A DNA stretch of 64,000 nucleotides from Chaetoderma sp. LZ-2023a (GCA_034401795.1 CM067366.1:80423647-80487646), one strand, 5' to 3'. Numbered from the stretch's first letter, positions 30,953-46,811 are shown. Notes: generated from the sequence alone by a model not told the origin. Numbers and translations: made by a program.

Positions 30953-32345
30953 TCATATTTTTATGAGATATGGCTGTCTGACATGCTCTAGCTCTTGGCA
31001 GTCGATAAGGAAATGCTGCAGATCTTCTCTGTGATGGCTGCATAGCTGACATTTTACTGCTCCTCCTCTGTTCCTGGTTGGGCCGCCAAAGAGATGATAT
31101 CTCTGCACGAGTAGTCTTACTTTCACTGTAGCTTTGTAGACTGAGGTTTTATCTGTCTCGCAGCTTCTCCATGCTATGTGTGGTACACCGATCTTATAGG
31201 CATCCACGTTCAAGTACTGTAGAGTGCTTTTATTTGCAGCTTCATCCTTTAGTTTGTTTTCCCAGTAGTTGTTTACATTTGATGTGACTGTCTTCTTCCA
31301 TGTTGCCTTAGTAGGGCTGTTTGCTAGAAGGGAGTATGCGGAAGGTAGTTCATACTGCTGAATGATTTTCTTTAGCTTTACAGTCCAGCTGTTGGATGAT
31401 GGTAGTTTCACAGCCAGTTGCCTTTCTAGAACCTCTCTTTCAACAGAATTTTGATGATGTAGTTGTGCAGCTCTCCTTCAAATGGTAGGGTTCCTAAGAG
31501 TATGTAGACAGCTGTATTTGCAGTTGAAACTGGCAGATGCTGAATTGCTTTCAGTTATGACCGATAGAAATTCTCCAGCTTTTCCAGTTCAGTCTGAGTG
31601 AGTATAAGTCCCTCAAGCCCATGTAGAAGAATTGGGGTCACATAGATATCATAGAGCTGTTTTGAAGTTAATGGGTTCAAACCATTTAATCCATGTAGGC
31701 CTGCTCCCATGAATGAATATGCTGCCTTTCTTGAGGAGCCAATTTTAGCCTCTATTGTGCGCTCGTTACTGGCATCTGATGTTCTAACTACTCTGAGATG
31801 TGCCTCTTCCCATGTATTACCGAGCTTTTCACCATTGAGTAATAGGGATGCTGCTTGAGTACTTCTCATTGCCATGTGTTTTGTTTTAGTACTGCTGAAG
31901 AGGTAGAATTCATTAGCTGAGTCTAGCTGTGCTTCATTAGTAAGACGGTGTATTAAAGTTGGAGTGGTAGCCATCAGAGCAAGATTATCTGCACACATGA
32001 CAGGACATGTTGAAATATTTTCAATTCTGAATCCAGCTGGATGGTTTTCATATTTTCTTAGTAATGGATTACTGTGGCTGTTAAATAGATCAGCAGAAGA
32101 TTCACCACCCTGTCTGATTCCTGGCTCTCAGTGATTGTTTTGGAAATGTTACCACTCCATTTGGCAGCTGATGTTATATCTGTGTACATGTTGCTAACAA
32201 TTGTCCATAGTTTCCCTGTTATTCCCTTGTTATGCATGGTATTAAGTGGTCCTTTGTGATTAACAATATCAAAGGCTTTGCTGGCATCCATGAATACTAT
32301 ATGTTGATCACTTTTTGTATCTTTGGCTTCTGCAATAGTCTCGCT
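30953..32345 (-). mobile_element. APE-type LINE (family A), RT and C-terminal fragment, copy 1
   Basis: Three degenerate frames on the minus strand, in order. Positions 32291-32058 read MDASKAFDIVNHKGPL (RT palm). Positions 31998-31555 read CADNLALMATTP, where the DD of the active site has become DN, and SFMGAGLHGLNGLNPL. Positions 31411-30953 carry a C-terminal cysteine/histidine motif, CQLCSHHREDLQHFLIDC. The GAGLHGxNG block is shared with the plus-strand copy at 36760-40245. Loss of catalytic residues and frame breaks make it a pseudo-element. Confidence 0.75.
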
Positions 32346-32749
32346 AAAAAATTATAGGTCTTCTTGCTCTGTAAATTACTCCTGTCAGAGGGACAGCGTG
32401 GCTGGTAACTGACATGTGCAAATGTAATGTTATATTGTAGGTTATGAAAGTAAGTTAGTTTGCTTGAACGACTGTTTTATCTACGTTTTCAAGTGCAGTC
32501 CAAGTTAAATGCAGCAACAATTTCTACATGTACACCTTTTCGTAGATTAAATACAGTCTGGATAATGAGAAGTCATGATACATATTGCAGTCTCTTTCTG
32601 TGTAGAGTGCGAACGAGAGCGCAGCTTAAAGATTCAAATATGAACTCACATGAATCCTCTTCTGACAGAAGGCATCAAATCGTCTCTGACGTCAGTCCTG
32701 GGTTACATATACTGGATGGCTGATTCAGTTGTAGCTTGTTATCCCATTC

Positions 32750-33725
32750 ATGATTTGTTAGTAATTCTTTAAAGAAAGTGGGAGGAAAGATTGGATCAGA
32801 TTCAAAGTTGAATAGCAGTGGGTGCTTACTCCATAGTTTGTCTAATCTGGATTTAAAAGAGTTAATAGATAATGTGTTCGGGTAGTTTGTTCCACTGGTC
32901 TGTGCAGCACAATGGAAATGAAATCTTTCTGATATTTAACCTAGCTCTGATTTTCTGAATTTTTTGGCTATGTTCTGTTCTGTTTCCGTATATTCCTCCA
33001 CTGGATTGGAGCACCCACGTAGAAGTAGTAGATAATATTAAATTTCAATGTCTCACTATCAAACATGCAAATATCCCATCACCCGGAAATGTTCATGAAA
33101 ATTTTGAGAAGTAAATTATCTGTACACAGTTAGTTGCTGAACATCAGTTACGGGAGCTAATAGATATGGTTTCTGTATTGTTATGATGACTGATTCCTAT
33201 GTTTTATGCTGTTGAGTATGTAAGTTCGACCACAGTGAATACTGTAGCAGAGTTTTCGTTTCTATATTTCTATGACCTCTTGTAATACTGTTATTGACAA
33301 AAAGGTTGATAAGGTTTGATGGAGGCTGATAATGTTTGTTGTGAAGTATTTCATATATCTCAATCATATCACCTCACAGTCTTCTGAATGCGAGAGTTGG
33401 TAAGTTGAGGTCTTTTAGTTTATCGTTGTATGGTAGGTTATGCATACCTGGGATAAGTTTTGTGGCACGCCTTTGAACATTTTTGATACCATTTACATGT
33501 TTTTTAATAAAAGGTGTCCAGACTACATTTGCATATTCGATATGAGGCCTGACAAGGGATTTAAAGAGCTGCTTAAAGTTGTCTTTGTCTATGTATAGCT
33601 AAACATGCATCTAATTAGTCCCATTATTTGATTAGCTTTGTTTATTTTTTCATTTATGCGTTGGTGGAAACTTAATTTTTCATCAATTACGACCCCAATG
33701 TCTTTTCCGTTTGGGGAGTACTCTA
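32750..33725 (-). mobile_element. CR1-like LINE fragment, RT C-terminal half
   Basis: On the minus strand from 33725: DIGVVIDEKLSFHQRINEK, KANQIMGLIRCMFS, then after frame breaks VRPHIEYANVVWTPF and QRRATKLIPG, then GDMIEIYEILHNKH, then SFPLCCTDQWNKLPEHI to 32750. It is collinear with the CR1-like piece at 26599 but several stops and shifts are present. Confidence 0.7.
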
Positions 33726-34110
33726 GAATATGCATGTCAGATTGTCATTTCTTGGTAAGGAGTAAATATTTGACAGTTTTCTGCAATCTATTATGAGCTG
33801 ACTGATGATGTGCTTATGTTGCGAGATCTTGTTCCAGGCTGAGAGACCGAATTCTTTCACAACTGCGAGTTTGATTGATGCAATATGTTGTTCTCTGATG
33901 GATTTAGTGGTTGGACATGATGTAAGGAAGTGGACTGTTGTCTCATCCTCTAGCCAACAGACATGACATGTAGCACTTACAGTGTAGTTGCTAAAATTTG
34001 CTTTCACGGATTGGAACATGCATGTACTGGTCAAGAGTCTAGATTTTGTGAGCGCCATTTTCACTCCACTGGGAATGGCTTGCACAGAGTTTCATGCATG
34101 ATGTGTGGGT
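33723..34110 (-). mobile_element. LINE C-terminal zinc-knuckle fragment
   Basis: Minus-strand ORF with ATCHVCWLEDETTVHFLTSC (CxxC...H...C) and IREQHIASIKLAVVKEFGL, as in the C-terminal domain of family A LINEs. It is immediately upstream of a CR1-like fragment of the same orientation, without shared coding sequence. Confidence 0.6.
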
Positions 34111-34439
34111 CAGATTTTGCATGCTGGTGCATCAAGGCAACACAAGGTGGATTTCTTTTTCGCAGTCTTTTACGAGACTCTCAGTCCAGAACTTATTGAT
34201 TGCTGTTTTTACTGATCTTTTCCCTGTGAATTTTGATGGAGGGTCATGCAGTAGGCTATGAAGATTAGATAGAGAGTGCTAATCAATGGATCATATGAAT
34301 GTATGGAATACTGCCTCAGCACAGGCCTAGGGGAGCTGTTACATATAATTTCATCAGCAATAGTAAATGGCATTGCAGTTGACCTGTCTTATTGGAACCG
34401 CTAGCTAGCGCAACTATGCAGAGAAGGAAATTTACTGAT

Positions 34440-34747
34440 AGCAATGCTCAGCAACCAAACCCTCCTAAGATCTGATGCAACAGATGCAAAAAGAATTGTT
34501 CAACCAGGACTATATCCTGTGACACAGGCAAACACTGGCTACATTATGCATGCCTGAAAATGTAAGCTGCTGATATTGAGAAAGTGGAGCGAGAAATGCA
34601 GCAAAACTTTGACTACTTTGAACATAAGGCAGACCACAGCAAATGTCTACCTACTGCTATCACTTCACAAGGATAGTAGAGCAACACGCACACATGCACA
34701 CGCACACACATGCACACACGCATGCACGCACGCACGCATGCACACAT

Positions 34748-34798
<51 letters not shown>

Positions 34799-34802
34799 CT
34801 CA

Positions 34803-34850
<48 letters not shown>

Positions 34851-35110
34851 TCCATCCATCCTCAGCAACAGTAGCATCCCAGACATTGTCATTAGCACCA
34901 ATAGCAGAAACTATGGGCCAAGTCCAGAATCAAGATCCAACAACAACAAGTGTCTTAAATCACATCCAAGCTGCTAGCAATAACGCTGTTAGCATCCTGC
35001 TTATTTATAATGCCACGCACACAAACATAGAAACAGCTACAGGAATATCTGTACCAGCAACTCTGACCCCCTGCTCAACCAACCAACCGATGTATTAACA
35101 ACAATGCCAA
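34440..35110 (+). mobile_element. Degenerate LINE ORF1 with PHD-like zinc finger, split by a microsatellite
   Basis: From about 34470 one frame reads CNRCKKNCSTRTISCDTG and KHWLHYACLKM, then AADIEKVEREMQQNF. The C..C, C, H..C pattern and IEKVE resemble the PHD-like finger in ORF1 of some LINEs. The ACGC array (34681-34858) follows, then low-complexity SATVASQTLSLAPIAETMG-type sequence. It precedes RT remnants at 35390. Assignment is tentative. Confidence 0.45.
34681..34858. repeat. (CA)n / (ACGC)n microsatellite
   Basis: Starts as CA-rich and becomes almost pure ACGC tetranucleotide from about 34720, ending in CATC units. Long ORFs in all frames here are artefacts of the repeat. Confidence 0.95.
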
Positions 35111-35389
35111 TGGATCCAACTGCAACACTACTACCAGCAGTACCAACAAATTCTACCATATTGTATCAAAACATAACAATAACAATATTACAATAACAAC
35201 ATTACTATAGCCCAATCGCTCGTAAAAGAAGACACACAACCTGCACCAAGTATGGTGGACTCAGCAGAGATTCGAAACATAATAAACAGGGAAGCCAAGC
35301 TAAAAATACAGATCTCAATTATATAAAAAGAGATTTAACATTTGCCAGTGCCTATCCATCTCGCTAGAGAAATGCATAGAAGATCTTGA

Positions 35390-36660
35390 GACGATCAACA
35401 ACATACTTTGAATGAAAACTCTCGCGAACGAAACAAATGCTGCAGCGAATGTGAATTTCAGTAGTCAACAGCCAGCTCCATTCATTTCAGACAAGCAGCA
35501 ACATTTCCAGTTAGACTCTACTAATAAGAATCCAAGCACACAACCATATCTCCGCTTTGTACACCACATTGCAGCTTGTATGGGCTCAACGCATGCTTGT
35601 GTCGGTAGTCATGTCCAAACACTGGGACTTCCACAAAATGGGCATTGATATGTCACTAAACTTCGACACAATTAAACGCTCAAAGATCCTAGATGTACTA
35701 CACCAGCTCAGTTGCAATGAAGATGAGCTACGACTACTGAGACTACTGCTTGCAGACACAAAGCTGAGAGTACGAGTCAAGTCAGTGAAGTCTGTAGACT
35801 TTGAGACATCAATCGGCTCCCTATCTCCGGTGCTTTTCACCTGCTACCTTGATGCCGCATTGAAATCTGTGCGGGAAAGTTCTACAAGCCCAAACCCCCA
35901 GTGTCAATACTGGGCATGCCGCTAGAGATGGAATGTGCCGACGATGTGGACTAAAAATTGAGAAACTCTTTATGAATGAATCCAAAACAGAGTTCACCCA
36001 CATATATCTATCAACAAAGCATGAAACTATGGAAAACGACGAACGACTTCATGGCAGTGAACCATTGAGGAAAAGTAAAATCCTGGGCTCACTGCTTTGC
36101 AGTACTGCTGACATTTCTGCACGCTGCGTCATGGGGAACATAGCTTTCCAGTCCTTCTGGAAGTTATGGATTCGTAGATCAAAGTGGCTGCGTTTATACA
36201 ATGCAACCTGCGTATCCTTGATACTGTATAGCTGTAACAGCTGGGCAGCTCCAAAGGCAGCTCTAGACAAACTTGACACCTGCCACTGCAAACACCTACA
36301 CACCATCACTGGACACCGATGGCCAGACAGCATAATTTCCAACGATGCACTGTAAAAGATGTGTAATACGTCGTCGCTGTCTGTAAAAACCACCCAGCAA
36401 AGATGGTCCATGTTTAGCCATGTTCTAAGGATGCCAGAAGAGACACCAGCACAGAGAGCCTTGGAATTCGCCCCACTCGGAGCCAGCAAATACAAAGCCA
36501 GGAGAGGACGTCATTGCATAAATCTGCTAAATATGCTATGAGGTGACACTCAAGTCAAGAATGGACCTGAGGAAGCTAAGGATTTCTGCTGCAGACAAGA
36601 CACAGTGGGCAAAAGCAAAGAACTACTGATTGCAGCTGTGGGATGTTTCTACTACTAAAG
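35390..36660 (+). mobile_element. LINE RT fragment (family C)
   Basis: Successive frames read RSKILDVLHQLSCNEDELR, SIGSLSPVLFTCYLDAAL (RT strand region), MNESKTEFTHIYL, KILGSLLCSTADISAR, LYNATCVSLILYSCNSW, HLHTITGHRWPDSIISND and RWSMFSHVLRMPEETPAQRA. This order matches a known LINE type whose RT ends in RKQLRxxxGIRWP-like and FGHxLRxPxxTPA-like motifs. The YxDD equivalent is lost. Dead copy. Confidence 0.65.
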
Positions 36661-36759
36661 CCGCAGGATACAGTAATCATACAGAGACAATTTCAATGAT
36701 ATTAGTATACACTATACTGCAGTAGACAAACCAGTTGATGACAAAGACCTTATCTCGCC

Positions 36760-39700
36760 AGTACAAACGCCTAGAAGATATGGATGGGGAGCGATACTCT
36801 GGAAAAAGACAATAAGAAAGTCAATTCAAATAATTGAGGAAGGTGGACATAGAATTCAGGGCATATCAGTAACAACACTACCTCATCTTCTACTCTTAGC
36901 ATCAGTCTATATGCCACCTAGAGGGGTAGCAGCACATAATAACGAGTATACTGAAACCTTGGATCAGCTCAACGAAAGAGTCTCGAAATACCACATACAC
37001 ATAGCATAGGTAGAGCAGGAGAATTAAATTGTGACCTAGCCAACCATCTATCATTAAATAGGCACGATCAGCTGAAAGATTGCATTAAAGAGTACAGCTT
37101 AGGTACCTAACAAGAAAGCCCTACTTTCGAACATCCAAATGATAGGGACATTTCTACAATAGACTACTTCATAGTGTCAGAAAAAGGCAGCAGTACATTC
37201 AATAAAGCGTATAGTCAGACAGACCTACACCACACCAGCCCTGACCATCATCCTCTTCAAATAACCAGCTCTGCATCATAGTCGAAATTTCACAAGAGTC
37301 AGGTAAAAACTATGTTCCAAAAAATCAACTGGAAAAAGGTGGATCAACGTAAGTACCAAAGTGCGCTGGAAGTCGCATTAGAATATTGTAACCAAGGAGT
37401 TGACTCGATGTTCGACCTACATTGTATCGTAACAAAATTCAGTCACGTCCTGGTAACTTCAGGTAAAGAAAGTTCTTCCAGCACTACTGTCAAGAAATCT
37501 GTAATATTAAGAATTTGGAATGACGAAATAGCAGAACGGTTGTGGAAAAGAAAGCAGCACATTCAGAATGGAAGCTGACGGGTTACCTCCCACCCAACCC
37601 CCCCCCCCACCCCACCCCATTGATGACAATAATCCAACAGTAGTCCAACGTCGTACTACTAGACTCTACCTGCGTCAAGAAAAGAAAAGACTGCTGCACG
37701 AAAGAGGGACCAAGAGCTATAGAAACTCATGGGTGCTAATAACTCAGATAGACCCCTATTCTATAGTCTAAGTAAATAACAAAGGTAGCCAAATAGGTCT
37801 CAAATTAGTAAACTGATAGTTGATGATGTATCATATACCGACGACAACATATTAGCAGGATGCCACACACATTTCAGTAAACTAAGTGTGCCATCTACTC
37901 CTACATCTAACCAATACCATAAAGCAGAGATCTTTGATGACATAATAGTCTGACAAATGTGTCAAATGCAACTTAACCTATGACCATAAGTCACAGAAAA
38001 TTAAGTTAGTAAAGCAGTTCTCCAACTCAACACAGGTAAAACACAAGCTATTACATGATTTACAGCATAGCATCTTAAGTTTGGCAGAGGTAGCACCATC
38101 ACAGTACTAACCACACTCCTGAATGGAATAGTAGAACACAGAGAGCTACCCAACATCTTAAAAACCGGCATCCTAACTTCGGTTTACAAGAGAAAGGGGG
38201 TGGGGGGGGGGGGGGGGGGGAGAAACACTAGCAGAAAACTATAGAGGGATAACAGTAATGCCAATTATGACCAACATTCTAGAGCTAATTCTTTGAAAGC
38301 CTTTACGTCAACAGTTTTCTAATTCCCAACATCATTTACAGTTTGGATTCACTGAAGGGATCTCACCCATGTATAGTGCCTTACTGCTTCAAGAGGTTGC
38401 CTTAGATCTATGAGCTGATAATTTGCATGCCTATACAGCACTACTTGACGCAAAAGTATCCTTCGATACTGTACTCCAGGAAAGCTTATTTAGAGAACTT
38501 TACCATATCGGAATTACATGCTCTGTATGGCTACTAGCTTCTAATGCCAAAAGAGGTGGGCCATCTCAGGTAAAGTAGATGAATCGTTTGTCAGAACCAT
38601 TTGAAATAGAGAAATGTGTTTAGCAAGGAGGGATCCTCTCACCCGACTTCTATAAAGTGCTCATTAATGATCTGCTCAACTAAACAACATCATCCAGATT
38701 GGGTGCAAAACTGGGTTTGGTACAATGCTCCTTACCTACCTGCGCAGACGATGTAGCTCTCATAGCAGACAGAGAGCAATATCTACAAGGTCTCCTGAAT
38801 ATAACAAGTAATAACAGCAAAACACATTTCTATGAACTCCAACCAACAAAAAGCGCAATATTGTCAACAGATATAAAAATACATCCCACAACGATGCTTA
38901 ACTTACTGGATAAGGCCATCACAATGGTCAACTCTGCTTTACATCTCTGCATCCACAGAGACATCTCTATAGTTAAAACTAACACACCCATATTGGCAAA
39001 CATATCAAAAGCAAGAAAAACGATGTATTCACTACTGGGAGCAGGCCTTCATGGAACAAATGGCATTGACTCAATAAATTCCTGTCATCTAATAGGTACA
39101 TATGATATACCAGCTCTACTCCATGGTACTGAAATTCTAACATTAACTCGCAAAAATTATGATCAACTCCATAACTTCTACAAAAAATCCATGAAGCAGA
39201 TTTTGTCGCTACCAGACAGAGTAGCTCAACCAGCTCCATTTATACTACTCAGAACCCTTCCTCTCGAAGCAAGAATACACCTCTGACATTACTGGGAAAG
39301 ATGTGCCGAAATGAGGATACTATCCCATTTGATATCTGTGTTTGACAAACTATCGTGAAGAGCCATAATACCATGAGATGGTTCAGCAATGCGAGCAATA
39401 TCTTAGCGCAGTATGGACATACCGCTATCCACTTTATGCTTGACACACCTCCAACAAAATATCATCGTACTAACATACGCCCCTCTCACATAGCTATGCC
39501 GTTCAACGCTATACTTGCAGACCTGTGATTTCTCGCTATGTGAAGTAACATTACGCTAGTGGGCTGGAGGTAGCCAACCGGATTTCTGCCTACTTCACGT
39601 GATAGGTGAGACTTCGTCTGCTGACCTAATTTACAATCGCAAAAAGAATGGCGATCGTGATGCTGTTGAACTGGAAAGAGACATTTGCAAATGTTTGCAA

Positions 39701-40245
39701 TAGTTTTGCTCTAAACAAGTTATCTGAGGGACAGAAAATGTGTAGATTGGTTTTCGGTAACAAAAACTCCTAGTTTGGTTTATGCACATGTATAAATTTG
39801 TATGTTTCATGATTACTTATCGAGCAATCTCATTGGGGCAAGTTGACTGACCCCAGCTCATTAATATGTATGAAGCTTTGTGATCTTAGCACAAACATCA
39901 AAGGCGTGCAAGCACGGTACTCGATACGGGAATGTAGTGGGGGGGAGGTCGAGGATCATGCAATAGGACAATGACAAAATATAGGTGGAAGAAAATAATC
40001 ATAGGAGCAATAGAATCCTACTTGACAGAGGAGTTGACCACTAAAGCAAAATTGTATCCTTCAGTGAGATTTATGCACCAAAAAGCCTTTAAAATTGGCA
40101 GAGCTCATCCTGTATTGACCTCTTCCACCACAACTGTCGTTGATGCGAGATCTTTACCCGTACTCCTTAAAGCTGTTGTGAGGACTAACTACCCAATTGC
40201 TCTGATTAACTTTACAATCATAATATATATTCTCCTTCACTAAAG
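36760..40245 (+). mobile_element. APE-type LINE (family A), copy 2: endonuclease, RT and C-terminus
   Basis: Endonuclease-like reading at 36780-37260: YGWGAILWKKTIRKSI, LLLASVYMPPRGVAAHNNEY, DRDISTIDYFIV and TSPDHHPLQI. RT: 38699-39286 has LPTCADDVALIADREQ (ADD active site retained) and YSLLGAGLHGTNGID. The C-terminal linker at 39971-40210 has LYPSVRFMHQKAFKIGRAHP. Many stops and shifts lie between these blocks. It is the longest LINE copy in the window. Confidence 0.7.
38194..38221. repeat. Poly-G tract inside LINE
   Basis: GGGGG T followed by about 20 G. Probably slippage-prone; its length should not be trusted. Confidence 0.8.
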
Positions 40246-42815
<2,570 letters not shown>

Positions 42816-43140
42816 AAGACCTTTAAGGTAATAACCAGAGCGTATACCTTACAGGCAAATAGAGCCATCTTTAGCCAGTATGTGATCACTCCTCGATGCC
42901 TGCTATTAAACAATGAACCTGAATCGCATGTTCATTTCCAAACGACATGCAATAGACTATGACAGATCAGAGAAGAATTTCTAACTGAACTGCAGACAAA
43001 TACTGCATACAGTTTGTGAAAACAATGAAGACCTTACATCCTTCTTCCTCAACCCATACACCTCAGCAAAACATGTGCTTGCATTGCCGGCATAGCCCAT
43101 AGAATCAGACAATACCTTCAAGTAATTCATGACATGAGAA
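42816..43140 (+). mobile_element. LINE family A C-terminal fragment
   Basis: One frame reads ALANRAIFSQYVITPRC-type sequence (ANRAIFSQYVITPRCLLLN), HVHFQTTCNRL and QIREEFLTELQTNTAYS. It is collinear with the CxxC...H...C tail seen at 43750-43990. Cysteines partly lost. Confidence 0.5.
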
Positions 43141-43339
43141 TAAAAATCCTTAAATAACTGATGTAGTGAATATGCGAAAGCATATATCTTGCAATTCACC
43201 AAATGTGTGCAATAACATGAACATTTAACATTGATACAGGAAATGACACTGACTTAAGTAAAACTCATGAGCCGCAGAGTGTGTAAAAATATTGTTTACT
43301 AGGTATATGAGGTGCTTCTGAATACAGGAGGAACTATGA

Positions 43340-44170
43340 TTTACGATTACAAGTACATTGCAGAAATGGAGTAAATCCAATAGTCTCTATAAACATATGG
43401 AAACTATACATCATACTCGGAATGCTGCACGGGCTGGAAGTGCAGAGACTGACAAAAGCTGGCATTCTGCTTTTAGAGACCTCCTGCAAGACAAACTTCA
43501 ACTAAACCTCTTAATAGCAAAAGCTGGTTCATACACATAAGACACTTATTGCACAAGTACAACCTGCCACCATCATCAGACCTGCTACAGAATGCACTCG
43601 CCGCTTGCAAAGGAAAAAGGCTTATCAGAAACCATGTTGATCAACAAAACCATCAGCTACTAATAGAAGAAGCATGGCAGAAAACGTTGTGTCAAATCAT
43701 TAACCTGGAGGCATGCAAGTTCAATCAACCTTATCACATACAGCCAGCGGTAACAACACATATAAGGGTTATCACAAGAGCATGCATCAAAGCAAAGATC
43801 GTGACCAGAGCATATATTCTACATGCGAACCATGCATGTTTTAAACAGATTGATGTTCACCCCATGTGTGTCATATGTGATCATGAACAGGAAGACAGGA
43901 TGTATTTTCTCTGTTGCTGCATTAAATATCAGTCAATACATACATCCTACAAACAGAAGATTAGGACATCACTAGACTCGCATGAACAAAATGAACTAGC
44001 ACAAAGCATGTAACAGTCGAATGAAATGTTCCTGCAATTTCTGCCTGATACCTCAACCCTTATCAACAGTGAACAACACAGTCTACTACACTCGATAGAA
44101 ATGTACTGAAGACAATATATCTACAAATGCCACCTGTAAATATTTCAGAATGTGCATACTACTTACTACC
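43340..44170 (+). mobile_element. LINE family A C-terminal fragment, second copy
   Basis: ORF 43549-44013 reads KYNLPPSSDLLQNALAACKG, EEAWQKTLCQIINLEACKF, VTRAYILHANHACFKQIDVH and CVICDHEQEDRMYFLCCC, the C-terminal connection and zinc knuckle of family A. It is preceded at 43358 by a short related frame (AFRDLLQDKLQLN). The AYKIG/EACKF and REDLQHF/QEDRMYF correspondence links it to 30953-32345. Confidence 0.6.
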
Positions 44171-44370
44171 TTGGTAAGGATCTCCTATAGCCAACCAACC
44201 AACCTAGTGGCATTGTATTAAATATTCTTAACTGGTAAATCTGAGGATGAGTTTAATTTCGCTGCAGAATACTTCTACTCAGGTCAGAGTATCATCCTGC
44301 ACGTACTCAATCTTTTCAACATTATCCTGATTGCAAAGCATATACTCCTGGGCTTTAATGGTGGTGTAAT

Positions 44371-44371
44371 T

Positions 44372-44416
<45 letters not shown>
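44371..44416. repeat. (ATC)n microsatellite
   Basis: About 46 bp of ATC trinucleotide. Confidence 0.95.
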
Positions 44417-44635
44417 TGTTGCGATGTTGGAAGCCCAGCTGGGCATATTGCCAATCTAGATTTTTCTCACATTACTGCAGTTGGTTGGGCAATGTGTGGA
44501 TAATGATTGAGTTTCTGATATTTCATCTTTTTTCCTTTTTTTCTTTTTTTTTACTGTTTGTATTATGTTGTTGCTGTGGTATGTACAATTTACAATTGTA
44601 CATATATAGATCTTTGAACTGACAGACAGACTTAC

Positions 44636-44818
44636 CTTATCGGAGTGCATGAACCGCAGGGTTTTCATGATGTGGCTTGAAGATCTGGTAGGGCAATCCC
44701 ACCTGGCCTGGCCTTCTTCTTTGAGTGGAATTTCCTCCCTTGATGGAAGCACCCTTGTCAGACAGGATGAGTTGATGTCACGATAAATCATTATTTGTTG
44801 CTGAATCCACGTATCCAT
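44636..44818 (-). CDS. Possible first exon of an unidentified gene
   Basis: Minus-strand ATG at 44818 opens 61 codons (MDTWIQQQIMIYRDINSSCL at the start, IMKTLRFMHSDK at the end) and stops exactly at a GTAAGT donor. The composition looks coding and is not from any repeat seen elsewhere in the window. I do not recognise the protein and cannot find a following exon in the LINE-rich DNA to the left. It may be chance. Confidence 0.2.
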
Positions 44819-45399
44819 AGTTTGTAGGTGATTCCTAGGCTACCTTTAGAGTTTGCTGTTTTATTTTGCTGCTGGATCTTATTTCCTGTCAAGTCGTCCG
44901 CCTTCTGCTTACTTATCTCGCTAAAAATTAACAGCCACCACGTGTATAGTGAATAAATCATGTCTCTGCCAATGACAATACGCACGTAAATGTTAGTTAG
45001 TGAAGCAATAGATAAATCTTCTACTATTAGGAGTGTTCAGCACGAAGTTGCGCTTAATATTTACAATCGCAGTAGTGAGCGAAACGCGTAGTAGTTCACT
45101 CAGCATATATAAAGGAGACAATATAGAAAGCAGCGATGTCTATCATACTGGAATGCTATTATGCATGCCAATACGCATGTATGATACAGAAGACAGTGCA
45201 GGGTAGTGAATCATGAGGCTGCAACAGTTGGTATGCACTGTCAAAGCAGACCTAATGTTGAGGGTAATGAGAGAATCAAGTTGGGTCAGAAGAATGAGCT
45301 CAGAGCTGTCAGATTCTGCGGTTCAGCTGTTGACACTGGCTAACATGGATCTTGTAGATTAAATCTCTGGCGCATCTTTCCACATTCTACACAACTTGA

Positions 45400-45600
45400 T
45401 CACTCGACTGCACACTGTACAGTCGTAGCCAGCAAAACACCTGGGCAATTCAGAGTTAAATGTGTCAATGTCTCATGACACTCCATCATTTTGTCTACTG
45501 CAACTGGTCCAAGCCTCGTTATAAGATTTTGTTTTAGTTTTTCTACGTGGCGTTGTCGCAGATCTCTATCTAATGCTATTTCCACGGTGCTCCTACAACA
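45400..45600 (-). mobile_element. Possible LINE C-terminal remnant
   Basis: Minus-strand reading RDLRQRHVEKLKQNLITRL then CHETLTHLTLNCPG resembles the CxxxxxHLxxxC tail of LINE RTs, but it is short. Confidence 0.35.
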
Positions 45601-45796
45601 GGACGAATATGCAGACTAATAAGAATAAAACATTCATTTACGTACACATTTTATGCTGATGTTCAAATATACGTTCAAATCTTAACAGGTAAATAGACTT
45701 AGGCATGTCTCAAAAGTAATATGTAAACTGTTACTACTGTAAATTTGTTTGATGTTAACTATGCCATGAAATAGTCTTCGTTACCAGTTTTGGTTA

Positions 45797-45905
45797 GACC
45801 TAGAGCCGTGGAGCGGCAGGATATATATGGTAACGAGTCGTTTCGCCCCCTGTCGTTTCGTACCGGGTCGATTCGCTCCCTAGTCTGGGTCGTTTCGCAC
45901 GCGTT
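45797..45905 (+). repeat. TCGTTTCG-rich inverted-repeat arm, left
   Basis: Starts GACCTAGAGCC and has ATATATGG, then repeats of GTCGTTTCGCCCCCTGTC and CCGGGTCGATTCGC. It is an imperfect reverse complement of 62070-62225. Confidence 0.55.
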
Positions 45906-46764
45906 TGAAATGGCTTGGGTGCGAGCGAGAATGCCGAGTGATACCGACTCAACGTTTGATGTATTGCCGACCTGACCATTCAAGATTCAATATTTATTTG
46001 CTTCTCGGATACCAATTTACATATTTTCAATACAGGTTGACCACCGAAGGCATTGCCTATAGTAGTGGCAGACACCTAACATTAAACATACATATACAAT
46101 TACACACACACAGCTTAGCATAGAATGTGAGATGTACTTGTGAATTTACAGATATGGTACTGAGCTAAGTAGACATAGGATAGAAAAAAGAACAGATGAT
46201 ACAATACATGTTTTTCCCTTTAGTTATTGAGATTAGAGATTTGTGGGGGGAGAGAAGGAAGGTGGATGGGATCATGCATGCTAATTACCCCACTTCAAGC
46301 CTTAAGTTGCTATTTAGTAGTAGCACTTGTTGAGGTGCGTCAGCTTGAAGGAAGCAGTAGTCACGATAGCTGTAATACTGCATTATGATGTAGTAGTAGT
46401 TGTAGTAGTAATAGTGTTGGTGGTGGTAGTTGTAGTAGCAGTAATAGTAGTGAGGTGGTCGTAGCGCTCGGTGGTGGTGGTACATGTAGTAGTAGTAGTA
46501 GTGGGTGGTTGTTATGATGGTAGCTATGGCAATGATACAGTTAATGTGTGATCTTAGTTATCATGTCATTATGTAATGATAGTTGTTTAGTGTGCTTTCT
46601 AGATCTAGTATGTATTGAGTATGCTAGTTTGAGTTATGTCTTTGTATGATTTTAGTGTTAGTATTTTTTTCGCATGTGTGTTTATCTATATTAATCCACG
46701 CTTTGACGACACCAAATGAGTTGTTATTGCTACTGTTATTCTAAGTGTTGTTAATTGCTATTAA

Positions 46765-46811
<47 letters not shown>

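Noticed and set aside
34643-35098. Long ORFs made of HTHARTHA or RACVRACV repeats
   Set aside because: They are translations of the ACGC microsatellite in several frames and both strands. No conserved protein.
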